A program made the translations under genes and the position numbers. Below the pieces are notes generated by a model. That model did not search any database. It saw only the letters and a list, made by a program, of their open reading frames with translations, and was not told where the DNA came from. From Peptostreptococcus anaerobius VPI 4330 = DSM 2949 (GTDB lineage Bacteria; Bacillota; Clostridia; Peptostreptococcales; Peptostreptococcaceae), in NCBI RefSeq assembly GCF_000381525.1, contig NZ_KB906608.1, positions 34,693-98,692 on the forward strand: DNA of 64,000 nt. The letters run 5' to 3'. Position 1 is the first letter of the stretch; every line of letters begins with the position of its first letter. Below, one piece after another: positions 35,806 to 46,835 of this stretch.

Positions 35806-37332
35806 ATGAAAAAACCAGTAGTTTTAACAATAATGGATGGATTTGGATATACTCCAAATGAAATAGGAAATGCTATATCACTGGCTGGTACTCCAAGACT
35901 AGATGAAATAGCTAAAAAATACAAGCATACCCTAATTCAGGCCAGTGGTTTAGATGTTGGTCTACCAAATGGTCAGATGGGTAATTCAGAAGTTGGTCAT
36001 ACAAATATAGGTGCAGGTAGGATAGTATACCAGGACCTTACAAGAATTACAAAGTCTATAGAAGACGGTGACTTCTTTACAAATGAGGCCCTAGTAGCAG
36101 CCATGGAAAATGCAAAAGACAAGAGTCTGCATATCATGGGACTACTATCAGATGGTGGTGTACATTCGCATATAGACCACCTAAAGGCCTTAATTGATAT
36201 GGCTAAAAGGTTTGGACTAGAGAGAGTATTTGTTCATGCCTTCACAGATGGTAGGGATACAGATCCTCAGAGTGCCATTACATATGTAATGGAAATCCAG
36301 GAATATATGACATCTTTAGGAACTGGCCAGTTTGCCTCAGTATCGGGTAGGTACTATGCTATGGACAGGGACAAGAGATGGGAAAGAGTGGAAACTGCCT
36401 ACAATGCTATTGTAAAGGGCGAGGGTCCAAAATCAGAGTCAGCTATTGAATGTGTTCAGGCATCTTATGATTCTGGTGTAAACGATGAATTTATCATACC
36501 TACAGTGATGACAAAAAACTTAGAGCCTGTAGGAAAGATTGAAAAGGACGACTCAGTTGTATTCTTCAACTTTAGACCTGACAGGGCTAGAGAAATAACA
36601 AGATCTATAGTAGATGTAGACTTTGAAGGATTTAAGAGGGACCTAGTTCCAACAAGATTCGTGTGTATGACAACATACGATGTGACTATAGAAGGTGTGG
36701 ATGTAGCATTTGGACCTGAGAAAATAGTAAATACCCTAGGTGAATACCTAGCAAAGAATGGTAAGAAGCAGTTGAGGGCAGCTGAAACTGAAAAGTATGC
36801 CCATGTTACTTTCTTCTTCAACGGCGGCATAGAAGAACCAAACGAAGGGGAGGATAGGCTACTTATACCATCTCCAAAGGTTGCTACATACGATTTACAG
36901 CCTGAGATGTCAGCCTATGAGCTACTAGACAAGCTACTAGCTGCAATTGATGAAGACAAGTACGACTTTATAGCTGTCAACTTTGCCAACCCTGATATGG
37001 TAGGTCATACAGGTAGTATGGAGGCAACAGCAAAGGCTATAAAGACAGTTGATGAATGTGTAGGAAGGCTATTTGACAAGGTCCTAGGTCTTGGTGGAAG
37101 TGGTATCATCACAGCAGACCACGGTAATGCAGAACTTATGATAGACCTTGAGACAGGTAGACCTATCACATCACACTCTACTAACCCAGTTCCTTTTATA
37201 GTAGCTGGAGAAGAGTTTAAAAACCGTGACCTGCTTACAGATGGTAGATTATGCGATATAGCACCGACTGTACTTGATATGTTGGGCATGGACAAGCCAA
37301 AGGAAATGACAGGTCATTCATTGATTAAATAA
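35806..37332 (+). CDS. gpmI: 2,3-bisphosphoglycerate-independent phosphoglycerate mutase
   Basis: 508 residues, alkaline-phosphatase superfamily. TIMDGFGY (metal Asp), NGQMGNSEVGHTNIGAGRIVYQDL with the catalytic serine (~62), DGRDTDP, and the C-terminal metal sites FANPDMVGHTG, ITADHGNAE and THSTNPVP-like SHSTNPVP. A short direct duplication (ATTCATTGAT at 37316 and 37337) straddles the stop codon. Confidence 0.97.
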   Translation: MKKPVVLTIMDGFGYTPNEIGNAISLAGTPRLDEIAKKYKHTLIQASGLDVGLPNGQMGNSEVGHTNIGAGRIVYQDLTRITKSIEDGDFFTNEALVAAMENAKDKSLHIMGLLSDGGVHSHIDHLKALIDMAKRFGLERVFVHAFTDGRDTDPQSAITYVMEIQEYMTSLGTGQFASVSGRYYAMDRDKRWERVETAYNAIVKGEGPKSESAIECVQASYDSGVNDEFIIPTVMTKNLEPVGKIEKDDSVVFFNFRPDRAREITRSIVDVDFEGFKRDLVPTRFVCMTTYDVTIEGVDVAFGPEKIVNTLGEYLAKNGKKQLRAAETEKYAHVTFFFNGGIEEPNEGEDRLLIPSPKVATYDLQPEMSAYELLDKLLAAIDEDKYDFIAVNFANPDMVGHTGSMEATAKAIKTVDECVGRLFDKVLGLGGSGIITADHGNAELMIDLETGRPITSHSTNPVPFIVAGEEFKNRDLLTDGRLCDIAPTVLDMLGMDKPKEMTGHSLIK

Positions 37333-37532
37333 GAAATTCATTGATCAAACAGGATAATTAATAAAATTGATTATATAAATAAATACAAGCAAGTTAATAA
37401 TGAAGTTTTGAGTGCAATAAGCGAAAATAAAATTTTAAAATATAAATTAAACTTTACAAATTTACCCATCAATTTATTTGTAATAAAGAATCGTCTATTG
37501 GTACAAAAATTAAATTTCAATATAGCGGTTTG

Positions 37533-38876
<1,344 letters not shown>

Positions 38877-38974
38877 TTTTATTTAGTTTTGTACATGGAT
38901 ATGCAATATTATACTAGAGTCTAATATTGATATATAAATTAATGTTAAGATAATTTCTAAATATTGAAAATATT

Positions 38975-39019
38975 AGCCGTAGATTGACACACTAGTGTTG
39001 ATTTACGGCTTTATTTTTT
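38975..39019 (+). terminator. Terminator after eno
   Basis: AGCCGTAGATTGACAC pairs (two G-U pairs) with GTGTTGATTTACGGCT, loop ACTA, then TTATTTTTT. Closes the glycolytic block. Confidence 0.92.
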
Positions 39020-39064
39020 CGTGTTAAAATAAAATAAGAATTAGACATAATACTAGGTAAATCC

Positions 39065-39093
39065 TTGTAATATTAATGGTTTTATGATATAAT
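39065..39093 (+). promoter_or_regulatory. secG promoter
   Basis: -35 TTGTAA (39065-39070), 17-bp spacer, -10 TATAAT (39088-39093), with an extended -10 TG at 39085. Confidence 0.75.
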
Positions 39094-39137
39094 ACACTAC
39101 AGGCTGAGATAAAACTAATTTTGAAATGGAGGATCAA

Positions 39138-39371
39138 ATGAACGTTAGATACATACTAATGGGTATTCAGGTATTCCTAAGTATCCTTATGATTATAACT
39201 GTACTACCGCAAGAGAGTAAGCAGAACCAGCCCCAGGTATTTTTAGAAGACAATGCTTCACAGGCATACTTCAAGCCAAAGGGTAAGGAAGCTTTTTTAA
39301 ATAAGATGACAAAGATAATATCTGTCTTATTTTTCATCAATGCAATAGCATTAGTTATTGTGATGAAATAG
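39138..39371 (+). CDS. secG: Protein translocase subunit SecG
   Basis: 77 residues from ATG 39138 (TGGAGGATC upstream). Two membrane helices (residues ~3-23 and ~55-75) flanking a short loop with LPQESKQNQP, the usual SecG layout. It assists SecYEG. Position between eno and rnr is common in Firmicutes. Confidence 0.88.
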   Translation: MNVRYILMGIQVFLSILMIITVLPQESKQNQPQVFLEDNASQAYFKPKGKEAFLNKMTKIISVLFFINAIALVIVMK

Positions 39372-39424
39372 TCTTGCACAAGGCCAGTGTGGGATTTAAT
39401 TAAAGAATTAAATTTAGTTTTTTA

Positions 39425-39450
39425 AAAAGATGTCCTCAGGGCATCTTTTC
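39425..39450 (+). terminator. Hairpin between secG and rnr
   Basis: AAGATGTCC (39427-39435) and GGGCATCTT (39439-39447) with a TCA loop, followed by TTC-TTG. Possible partial terminator or attenuator before rnr. Confidence 0.7.
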
Positions 39451-39489
39451 TTGCTAATAAGCGTAACTATAAATTACAAAAGGAGAGAT

Positions 39490-41601
39490 ATGCAAAAAGA
39501 AGAATTAAAAGAAAGAATATCGGGATTGTTAAACGATGAAAATTATAAACCGCTCAATATCACTGACCTTGTAATGATATTTTCAGACACTAAAAAGGGT
39601 GGAGTAATGATATCAGAAGTGATAAGAGAAATGGAAGAAGATGGAGACCTATTTATCAATAAAAAAGGAAAAATTGGGTCTCTTGCCTACTATGGTATGG
39701 CCAAGGGTAAGTTTATGGCCAAGACAAAGGGATTTGGCTTTATAAGTCTAGGTGACCAGGATGTATATATTGGTGCTGATGATACCAACCATGCCTTCAA
39801 TGATGATACTGTCATAGTCAAGATTACAAAAGATGCCACTGGTGACAAAAAAGCAGAGGGTGTGATTATAAGGATAGTAGAGAGGGCCAATGATGAGTTT
39901 GTAGGTAGGCTTGAAGTGAGTAAAAACTTTGGCTTTGTGGTTCCAGATAGGAACAAGATGAGTACGGACATATTTGTTGCCAAGAGGGACTTCAATGGTG
40001 CCAAGGAAAATGATATGGTCGTATGCAAGATTACAAAATGGCCAGATAGTGATAAGGGAGCCAAGGGCGTGATTGTAGATGTTATAGGCCAGAGAGGTGA
40101 AAGGTATGTTGAGATAGATTCAATCATAAGAAGCCACAAGCTGCCAGATGCCTTCCCTAAAAAAGTAGAGATTGAACTAAAAAATATACCTGACTCGATA
40201 AGCAAGTCCGAGATGGAAGGAAGATTAGATCTTAGAGATAGGCTTACATATACAATCGACGGGTCTGATTCCAAGGACTTTGACGATGCTATAGATATAG
40301 TCAAGGAGGGTAATATCTACAAGTTGGGTGTCCATATTGCTGATGTAACCCACTATGTTAGAGAAAACTCCAACCTAGACAAGGAGGCCTTGAAGAGGGC
40401 TACTTCTGTGTATATGGTAGATAAGGTTGTTCCTATGCTACCTGAGAAACTATCCAATGGCCTGTGTTCATTAAATCCAGGCGTAGATAGGTTGACCCTA
40501 TCTTGTCTTATGGATGTAGATTCTAAGACTGGAAAGGTAGTAAATTACAATATTGAAAAGACTATTATCAATTCAAAGGCTAGGATGACATACACACAGG
40601 TGTCTGACATACTTGAAAATGAAGATAGAGACATTATTGATAGGTACTCAGACTTTGTAGAGTCATTTAAAAATGCTAGGGACTTGGCTGACATCTTGAG
40701 GAAGAAGAGAGAAAAGAGAGGGGCAATCGATTTTGATTTCCCAGAGGCTAAGATTAAATTAGATTCACAGGGTATGCCTGTAGATATAGCCCCATATGAA
40801 AGAAGAGTATCCAACAAGATGATAGAGGAGTTTATGCTTCTTGTCAATGAAACTGTTGCAGAGCATTACTTCTGGTTGAAGGTACCATTTGTCTACAGGG
40901 TCCACGAAGAACCAGATGAGGACAAGATAGTCACCCTAAAGAACTTTATAGCAGGCTTAAACTACAAGATGCCTATGTCAAAGGGAGGATTAAAATCAAA
41001 GGATATGCAAAAGCTCCTAGGCTCCATAGACCACAAGGAAGAAAAAAGAGCCATAGGTTCAGTGATGCTTAGGTCATTGAGGCAGGCTAGGTATTCACCT
41101 GAATGCTTGGGTCACTTTGGACTAGCTGCCAAGTATTACAGCCACTTTACATCACCAATCAGGAGGTATCCTGACTTACAGATACACAGGATTATAAAGG
41201 AAGATATAGAGGGTAGGCTATCTGACAAGAGAAAGGCCCACTATGCTTCAATTTTAGAGGACGTATCTAGCCAGTCTTCTACTCAGGAGAGAAAGGCTGA
41301 AATGGCAGAGCGTGAAGTAGATGACTACTACAAGTCAGTATATATGTCTACAAAGATTGGGGAGGTATTTGAAGGGGCTATTTCTGGAGTGACTTCATTT
41401 GGTATATTTGTAGAACTTGACAATGGTGTAGAAGGCTTGATAAGATTAAGAGAGTTACCAGATATGTATATATACAATGATATGTCACACACACTTGTAG
41501 GAGAGAGGACTGGTAACGTATTTAGGTTAGGTCAGGTGGTTCAAGTAGAACTTATCAATGTTAATGTTGAAGCCAGGGAGATAGACTTCGACCTGGTATA
41601 G
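39490..41601 (+). CDS. rnr: Ribonuclease R
   Basis: 703 residues from ATG 39490 (AAAGGAGAG upstream). N-terminal winged helix, two cold-shock domains (GFGFISLGDQDVYI ~75; NFGFVVPDRN ~150), RNB catalytic domain with the metal-binding aspartates in DGSDSKDFDDAID (~260), HFTSPIRRYPDL (~555), and C-terminal S1 domain (GVTSFGIFVEL). It degrades structured RNA 3' to 5' and partners with SmpB-tmRNA, encoded next. Confidence 0.96.
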   Translation: MQKEELKERISGLLNDENYKPLNITDLVMIFSDTKKGGVMISEVIREMEEDGDLFINKKGKIGSLAYYGMAKGKFMAKTKGFGFISLGDQDVYIGADDTNHAFNDDTVIVKITKDATGDKKAEGVIIRIVERANDEFVGRLEVSKNFGFVVPDRNKMSTDIFVAKRDFNGAKENDMVVCKITKWPDSDKGAKGVIVDVIGQRGERYVEIDSIIRSHKLPDAFPKKVEIELKNIPDSISKSEMEGRLDLRDRLTYTIDGSDSKDFDDAIDIVKEGNIYKLGVHIADVTHYVRENSNLDKEALKRATSVYMVDKVVPMLPEKLSNGLCSLNPGVDRLTLSCLMDVDSKTGKVVNYNIEKTIINSKARMTYTQVSDILENEDRDIIDRYSDFVESFKNARDLADILRKKREKRGAIDFDFPEAKIKLDSQGMPVDIAPYERRVSNKMIEEFMLLVNETVAEHYFWLKVPFVYRVHEEPDEDKIVTLKNFIAGLNYKMPMSKGGLKSKDMQKLLGSIDHKEEKRAIGSVMLRSLRQARYSPECLGHFGLAAKYYSHFTSPIRRYPDLQIHRIIKEDIEGRLSDKRKAHYASILEDVSSQSSTQERKAEMAEREVDDYYKSVYMSTKIGEVFEGAISGVTSFGIFVELDNGVEGLIRLRELPDMYIYNDMSHTLVGERTGNVFRLGQVVQVELINVNVEAREIDFDLV

Positions 41602-41613
41602 GAGGAGAATATT

Positions 41614-42069
41614 ATGGTTGGAATAAAGGTTCTGGCTACAAACAAAAAGGCCAGACATGATTATTTTATAGATGAGGTGTACGAATGTGGTATTGAACTC
41701 AAGGGTACAGAGGTCAAGTCCATAAGACAGGGGCGTATAAATCTTAAGGAGGGATATGCATCTGTAGAAAACTCAGAAGTATTTTTAAAGCAAGTCCATA
41801 TTAGTCCATACGAGCAAGGTAATAGGTTTAATGTAGATCCATTGAGGGTTAGGAAATTGCTCTTACATAAGTCTGAGATAAGAAAGCTAATAGGAGCTAC
41901 AACTATAAAGGGTTATTCCTTGGTACCTATGAGGATGTACCTTAAGAATGGAAAAGTAAAGCTTGAGCTTGGTCTTGCCAAGGGTAAAAAGCTATATGAT
42001 AAGAGGCAGGATCTTGCAAAGAAGGATGCAATGAGACGAATAGAAAGAGAGTCCAAAGATAGGTACTAA
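41614..42069 (+). CDS. smpB: SsrA-binding protein SmpB
   Basis: 151 residues. [44 protein letters not shown], and basic tail [22 protein letters not shown]. Binds tmRNA for ribosome rescue. 12 bp after rnr, so co-transcribed. No tmRNA gene is visible downstream. Confidence 0.97.
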   Translation: MVGIKVLATNKKARHDYFIDEVYECGIELKGTEVKSIRQGRINLKEGYASVENSEVFLKQVHISPYEQGNRFNVDPLRVRKLLLHKSEIRKLIGATTIKGYSLVPMRMYLKNGKVKLELGLAKGKKLYDKRQDLAKKDAMRRIERESKDRY

Positions 42070-42109
42070 AAAGACTTACATGGTGTTATAAGATAATAAA
42101 TACATAGAG

Positions 42110-42124
42110 GTGTATAGTATACAC
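42110..42124. promoter_or_regulatory. Perfect palindrome, candidate operator for the XRE regulator
   Basis: GTGTATA-G-TATACAC is a perfect 7-1-7 palindrome about 140 bp upstream of the HTH gene at 42262. Confidence 0.5.
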
Positions 42125-42159
42125 ATTGTGATTTAATCTTATATGTATCAGTAATTTCA

Positions 42160-42216
42160 AGGGTTGCAACCAGCAGTTGACAAATTTCCAAGTCGACTTT
42201 CTTGTATGCAACCCCT
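42160..42216 (+). other. Structured RNA element between smpB and the XRE gene
   Basis: An outer stem GGGTTGCA (42161-42168) with TGCAACCC (42207-42214) encloses an inner stem AGTTGAC (42175-42181) with GTCGACT (42192-42198). It has no T tract, so it is not an ordinary terminator. Confidence 0.6.
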
Positions 42217-42261
42217 ATTTATACTATCCTTAAACCATAAAATATATGAGGAGGACTTAAA

Positions 42262-43296
42262 ATGATTATGTCTGAAAAAATTATGAGCCTGAGAAAAAAG
42301 ATGGGCTGGTCACAAGAGGAACTGGCTAATGAATTAAACGTATCTAGGCAGTCTGTATCTAAATGGGAAACTGGAGTATCTATTCCTGATATGGCAAAAA
42401 TAGTTATGATGAGTGAGGTATTCGGTGTTACAACTGATTACTTGTTAAAAGAAGGAGCTAATGATGAAATACTAGAGTTAAATTCTAGTAGTCAAGAAAT
42501 TACGAGTTCTGATATCAAAAAGGACTATAAAAAAGAAGGCAAGACATTTGTAACAATTGAAGAAGCAGACGCCTATTTAGACCTAGAAAAGAAAAACAGC
42601 CTAGAGGTAGGATTTGGTGTTGCCCTATGTATATGGTCATCAATAATACTGATAATTTTGGAATCTATATCAGAATCTAAACCTAATGTCTTAAGAGAGA
42701 GCCTAGCCAGTGCAATAGGTGTTTCTATAATGTTTATTATGATAGCTATCGCAGTATATATATTTTTCACTAGGGCGTCTAGGGCTGAAAAATTTTCCTA
42801 TATAGAAAAGGAAGTCTTAGAGTTAGCTTATGGAGTAGAGGCCAGTATTAAAAGAAAAAAAGAAGCATATGCCCATATTGGCGATATGAATATAGCCCTA
42901 GGAGTAGTAGCTATAATTCTAGGAGTTATACCAGTAGTAGTTGCTAGTAGTATGGATCTTGAAGAAACATATATGGGTGCGAGTGTCGGCCTAATGTTAT
43001 TTATGATTGGCATAGGTGTTATGACAATAATAAAGGCCAGTAGTATAAAATCGTCATTTAAAAAAATACTAGAGGATGAAGAAAGCAGAGTTTATAGGAA
43101 ATTGGTGAAAAAAGAGATAGGATGGCTGCCTGGAGTGTTTTTCTCAACTGTCACAGCCATATATCTAGGCTATAGTTTTATAACTGAAGACTGGTCTAGG
43201 TCTTGGATTATATGGCCTGTAGCCTCTGTAGGATTTGCAGCTTTATATGGTTATGTGGAAAGGAAAGTAAAGCACAAATTAGAATATGAGAAATAA
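42262..43296 (+). CDS. XRE-family HTH regulator with membrane segments
   Basis: 344 residues, RBS GAGGAGGA. N-terminal HTH (LRKKMGWSQEELANELNVSRQSVSKWETG, residues ~8-35). After a linker there are four or five hydrophobic segments (~115-135, ~150-170, ~210-235, ~240-260, ~295-325). Membrane-tethered XRE proteins are common in clostridia, and their signals are mostly unknown. The palindrome at 42110 is a candidate self-operator. Function beyond that not recognised. Confidence 0.8.
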   Translation: MIMSEKIMSLRKKMGWSQEELANELNVSRQSVSKWETGVSIPDMAKIVMMSEVFGVTTDYLLKEGANDEILELNSSSQEITSSDIKKDYKKEGKTFVTIEEADAYLDLEKKNSLEVGFGVALCIWSSIILIILESISESKPNVLRESLASAIGVSIMFIMIAIAVYIFFTRASRAEKFSYIEKEVLELAYGVEASIKRKKEAYAHIGDMNIALGVVAIILGVIPVVVASSMDLEETYMGASVGLMLFMIGIGVMTIIKASSIKSSFKKILEDEESRVYRKLVKKEIGWLPGVFFSTVTAIYLGYSFITEDWSRSWIIWPVASVGFAALYGYVERKVKHKLEYEK

Positions 43297-43334
43297 ATTA
43301 TATATAAATTACAAAATGAATTAGAGGTGGTTTG

Positions 43335-44729
43335 ATGTATAGAAAAAATATGTGGGAAGTTTATGACGAAAAACAATTAGGTCAAGTAGAAAGGCTAGCT
43401 GAACAATATAAAAAAGATTTAGATCTTGGTAAGACAGAGAGAGAATGTGTCGACATAATTGAAAAAAAGGCTATAGATAAGGGTTATAAGAACCTAGAGG
43501 ATCTTATTAAGGGTAAGTACACTGTAAAAGCAGGTGATAAAGTCTACGCTAAGTGCATGGGTAAAACAATAGTTTTGTTTAACATAGGTAGGGAACCTAT
43601 TGAAGATGGGATGAATATATTAGGGGCCCATCTTGATTCTCCTAGGATAGATGTAAAACAAAATCCCATGTATGAAAATACGGGCCTTGCCTACCTTGAC
43701 ACTCACTATTATGGTGGTATTAAGAAGTACCAATGGGTTACAATACCACTGGCAATCCACGGTGTGGTAGTCAAAAAAGATGGGAGTAAAATTGATATAG
43801 TAATAGGTGAAGATGATAATGATCCTGTATTTGTTATAACCGACCTCTTGATTCACCTAGCTCAAGACCAGATGCAGAAGAAGGCTAACGTAGTTATAGA
43901 AGGGGAGGGTTTGGACCTCTTATTGGGTTCAAGAGGTTTGAAGGATTCAGAAGAAAAAGAACTGGTTAAGTCCAATATATTAAAAATTCTAAAAGATAAG
44001 TATGGCTTTGAAGAAGAAGACTTCTTATCTGCAGAGCTTGAAATAGTACCTGCTGGCAAGGCAAGGGATTGTGGTCTTGATAGGTCAATGGTAATAGGTT
44101 ATGGCCAGGATGATAGGGTATGTGCCTTTACATCATTATATGCCATGCTAGAAGTCGAAAATCCAGCTAGGACGTCTTGTTGTATATTGGTTGACAAAGA
44201 GGAAATAGGGTCAACTGGAGCTACTGGTATGCAGTCTAGGTTCTTTGAAGATAGTCTTATGGAACTTGTAAATCTTATGGATATAGGGGATTCAATGACC
44301 GTCAGGAGGGCAATGAGAAATTCAACTATGCTTTCCTCTGATGTTAGTGCTGCCTATGATCCATTATATTCCAATGTATATGAAAAGCAAAATTCTGCTC
44401 ATTTTGGTATGGGCTTGGTGTTTAATAAGTATACTGGTGCTAGAGGTAAGTCAGGTTCTAATGATGCAAATGCGGAATATATTGCTGCACTTAGGTCTAT
44501 AATGGATGACAATGAAGTTGGCTACCATACAGCAGAGCTTGGAAGGGTAGACCAAGGTGGTGGTGGAACCATAGCCTATATACTAGCAGGACAAGGTATG
44601 AATGTAATAGATTCAGGGGTCGCAGTTTTATCAATGCATGCACCTATGGAAGTTACTTCAAAGGCAGATATATATGAAGCATACAAGGGCTATAAGGCGT
44701 TTTTAAATGATATGAAAAAGATTGATTAG
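43335..44729 (+). CDS. M18 family aminopeptidase
   Basis: 464 residues from ATG 43335 (GAGGTGG upstream). Metal and catalytic motifs of the M18 family: ILGAHLDSPRIDVK (His, ~97), DKEEIGSTGATGMQS (~290; Glu pair), SSDVSAAYDP (~335) and a C-terminal SMHAPMEVTSKADIYE (His, ~435). A cytoplasmic zinc exopeptidase that trims peptides, fitting amino-acid-fermenting anaerobes. Confidence 0.9.
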   Translation: MYRKNMWEVYDEKQLGQVERLAEQYKKDLDLGKTERECVDIIEKKAIDKGYKNLEDLIKGKYTVKAGDKVYAKCMGKTIVLFNIGREPIEDGMNILGAHLDSPRIDVKQNPMYENTGLAYLDTHYYGGIKKYQWVTIPLAIHGVVVKKDGSKIDIVIGEDDNDPVFVITDLLIHLAQDQMQKKANVVIEGEGLDLLLGSRGLKDSEEKELVKSNILKILKDKYGFEEEDFLSAELEIVPAGKARDCGLDRSMVIGYGQDDRVCAFTSLYAMLEVENPARTSCCILVDKEEIGSTGATGMQSRFFEDSLMELVNLMDIGDSMTVRRAMRNSTMLSSDVSAAYDPLYSNVYEKQNSAHFGMGLVFNKYTGARGKSGSNDANAEYIAALRSIMDDNEVGYHTAELGRVDQGGGGTIAYILAGQGMNVIDSGVAVLSMHAPMEVTSKADIYEAYKGYKAFLNDMKKID

Positions 44730-44866
44730 TAAGTTTGAATAAATATATTATTGGAATTATTTTTAAAATAAAAAATGATTATAATAAGTATAGAAAAAAT
44801 CTTGAGATGCTATTCAAAATTAAAATAGGTAAAATATGGCTTTTACTATTCAAATTTTAAAATCAT

Positions 44867-44874
44867 GTTATAAT
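44867..44874 (+). promoter_or_regulatory. Extended -10 promoter of the YdjY-like operon
   Basis: TG-T-TATAAT with T44868 as the middle base (TG at 44866-44867), 38 bp before the lipoprotein ATG. No clear -35. Confidence 0.55.
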
Positions 44875-44911
44875 TAAAGGAAAGAAAAATACGCCTAGGA
44901 GGTATGGTATT

Positions 44912-45598
44912 ATGAAATTAAGTAGAAAAATTATGGCAGGACTACTTTGTCTATCATTAGTTGGTATGGTTGGATGTAGTTCTAAAAAGAATGAGGAATC
45001 CAAGAAGGAAGCAACAAAGACAGAGGAAAAGATGAAAATTGAGGTATCTGAAAAGAACCCAATCATCGTAGACAAGAAGGCAAAGACTGTGACAGTTCTT
45101 TCTCAGGTGAATGGTAAGTATTTTACTGAGCCTACTAGACATGCTTCAGTTGAAAAATCAGGAAGTAACGGTACTAAGTCAATATTTACGGCCTATGCAA
45201 CACCAGAACAGTTCTATAATGGTTTAGTTGAAATCGGTGCAAAGGCAGGAGAGAATATGAACCCAGATAATGCAACAACTACTCATGTTGAAGGATCTAA
45301 ATTAACTGCAACAGTAACTTGGGATGGTGCTGATAAGGCATATGATATCAATGATGTAGTAAAAGATTCAAATGGAAAGAAGATAGATTTTAGATTTGGT
45401 GGTAATCTTGAAAGAGCTAAGACTAAGAAGACTGGTTGCCTTTCTTGTCTAGATTCTTGTCCAGTAGGTATAATATCTAATACTACATATACTTACGGTG
45501 CAGTAGAAAAAAGAAATGAAGTAGCATTTACAGGTAATGCGGATGTATTGCCAGAAGATGGTACATTTGTAGCAGTAACTTATAAGTTAGCTGAGTAG
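44912..45598 (+). CDS. YdjY-like lipoprotein with Cys cluster
   Basis: 228 residues. Signal peptide with lipobox GMVGC (Cys 22), acidic/lysine linker, then a YdjY-type domain (PIIVDKKAKTVTVLSQVNGKYF; TYGAVEKRNEVAFTGN). Within it GCLSCLDSCPVG (~176) is a C-x2-C-x3-C-P motif like a half-ferredoxin. E. coli YdjY is a ferredoxin-like lipoprotein encoded between the TVP38-family genes ydjX and ydjZ, and the next two genes here are also TVP38 family. An extracytoplasmic redox role is inferred. RBS AGGAGG. Confidence 0.75.
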   Translation: MKLSRKIMAGLLCLSLVGMVGCSSKKNEESKKEATKTEEKMKIEVSEKNPIIVDKKAKTVTVLSQVNGKYFTEPTRHASVEKSGSNGTKSIFTAYATPEQFYNGLVEIGAKAGENMNPDNATTTHVEGSKLTATVTWDGADKAYDINDVVKDSNGKKIDFRFGGNLERAKTKKTGCLSCLDSCPVGIISNTTYTYGAVEKRNEVAFTGNADVLPEDGTFVAVTYKLAE

Positions 45599-45616
45599 TA
45601 AATTAAGGAGTAATAA

Positions 45617-46801
45617 GTGAAGAGATTAAGAGCGTTGTTTTATCATTTAACGACGGGTATTGCCATTGGACTTTTGGTATGCCTACTTTTATTCTTTAGT
45701 GTGAACTATGAGATGATGGTAGGTCATCCTCTTGTTATGTATATATTTACAGGTTTTGGCTTGTTATTGGGGCTTGCATATTCAACTATAAACAAGAGAT
45801 ATACATTTTTCATTCTAGAGGCTATTATACTTGTAGTGGGTGCAGTGTCTGGCAAGTTAGTCAGCCTACAGTACGTAGTCAAGGAAACTATAATGTACAA
45901 TGGGCCTGTTAGAGAGATACTTGTTCCAACAATTGTTATTATAGCTATAGTTAACTTTATAAACCTGTATATAGTACTTACACAAGACAAGTACCAAAAG
46001 TACTATACTAGGGCAGAAAAAAAGGCTATGAAGCAAGAACAAGTTAGGCTGAGTGACCTTAGGGAGGAAAAATCTGAGGAAGAAGTAGCCCATTTAAAGA
46101 GAAAAAGAAAAAAAGAAAGAATAATAGCCTTGCTATTTATAGCGATTTTATTAGGTGTGTATTATTTTGTCCCTACAGTGCGCTATAAGACTAATGAGGC
46201 TTTTGCAACTATATCTAAGCTGGATACGAAGGTAGTAATTGCATATTTGAGGTCATATGGAAAGATGGCAGCTGTAGTGTCATTTATTCTTATGGTTTTA
46301 CAGTCTATAGCTGCACCGATACCAGCATTCTTGATAACATTATCTAATGCAGCTATATTTGGTTGGGTGAAGGGAGCTATGCTTTCTTGGTCATCAGCAA
46401 TGGCTGGTGCAGCCCTTTGCTTCTTCCTAGCGAGAGCCCTTGGTAGAGACTTTGTTGAAAGACTTACAAGCAAGGGTGCTATGGAGAGCGTTGATGTATT
46501 TTTTGAAAGATACGGTAAGTATGCGATATTGATTTGTAGACTACTTCCATTCGTATCTTTTGACTTTGTAAGCTATGGAGCAGGACTTACAAATATGAGT
46601 TTCTGGTCATTCTTTATTGCAACGGGTGTTGGTCAGTTGCCAGCGACAATAGTTTATTCATACGTCGGAGGAACCCTAACTGGTGGTGCTCAGAAGTTAT
46701 TCGTGGGTCTATTGACATTGTTCGCATTATCTATAATGATAGGTATTGCTAAAAAGATCTACAATGACAAGCAGAAGAAGAAGGCTGGAGAAGAAGTATA
46801 G
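45617..46801 (+). CDS. TVP38/TMEM64 (VTT) family membrane protein, long form
   Basis: 394 residues from GTG 45617 (AAGGAG upstream). An N-terminal block of about four helices (1-120) is followed by a charged cytoplasmic stretch, then a helix and a VTT domain (~205-380) with SNAAIFGWVKGAMLSW, ALGRDFVERL and the family signature ICRLLPFVSFDFVSYGAGLTNMS. VTT proteins are implicated in lipid or small-molecule movement across membranes. The extra N-terminal membrane block is unusual compared with ~220-residue members. Confidence 0.85.
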   Translation: MKRLRALFYHLTTGIAIGLLVCLLLFFSVNYEMMVGHPLVMYIFTGFGLLLGLAYSTINKRYTFFILEAIILVVGAVSGKLVSLQYVVKETIMYNGPVREILVPTIVIIAIVNFINLYIVLTQDKYQKYYTRAEKKAMKQEQVRLSDLREEKSEEEVAHLKRKRKKERIIALLFIAILLGVYYFVPTVRYKTNEAFATISKLDTKVVIAYLRSYGKMAAVVSFILMVLQSIAAPIPAFLITLSNAAIFGWVKGAMLSWSSAMAGAALCFFLARALGRDFVERLTSKGAMESVDVFFERYGKYAILICRLLPFVSFDFVSYGAGLTNMSFWSFFIATGVGQLPATIVYSYVGGTLTGGAQKLFVGLLTLFALSIMIGIAKKIYNDKQKKKAGEEV

Positions 46802-46835
46802 GATATATAAATTATTTGAACAAGGATGGATTTAA

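Noticed and set aside
42070..42261. tmRNA gene after smpB
   Set aside because: The gap is only about 190 bp, with no tRNA-like ends or tag reading frame.
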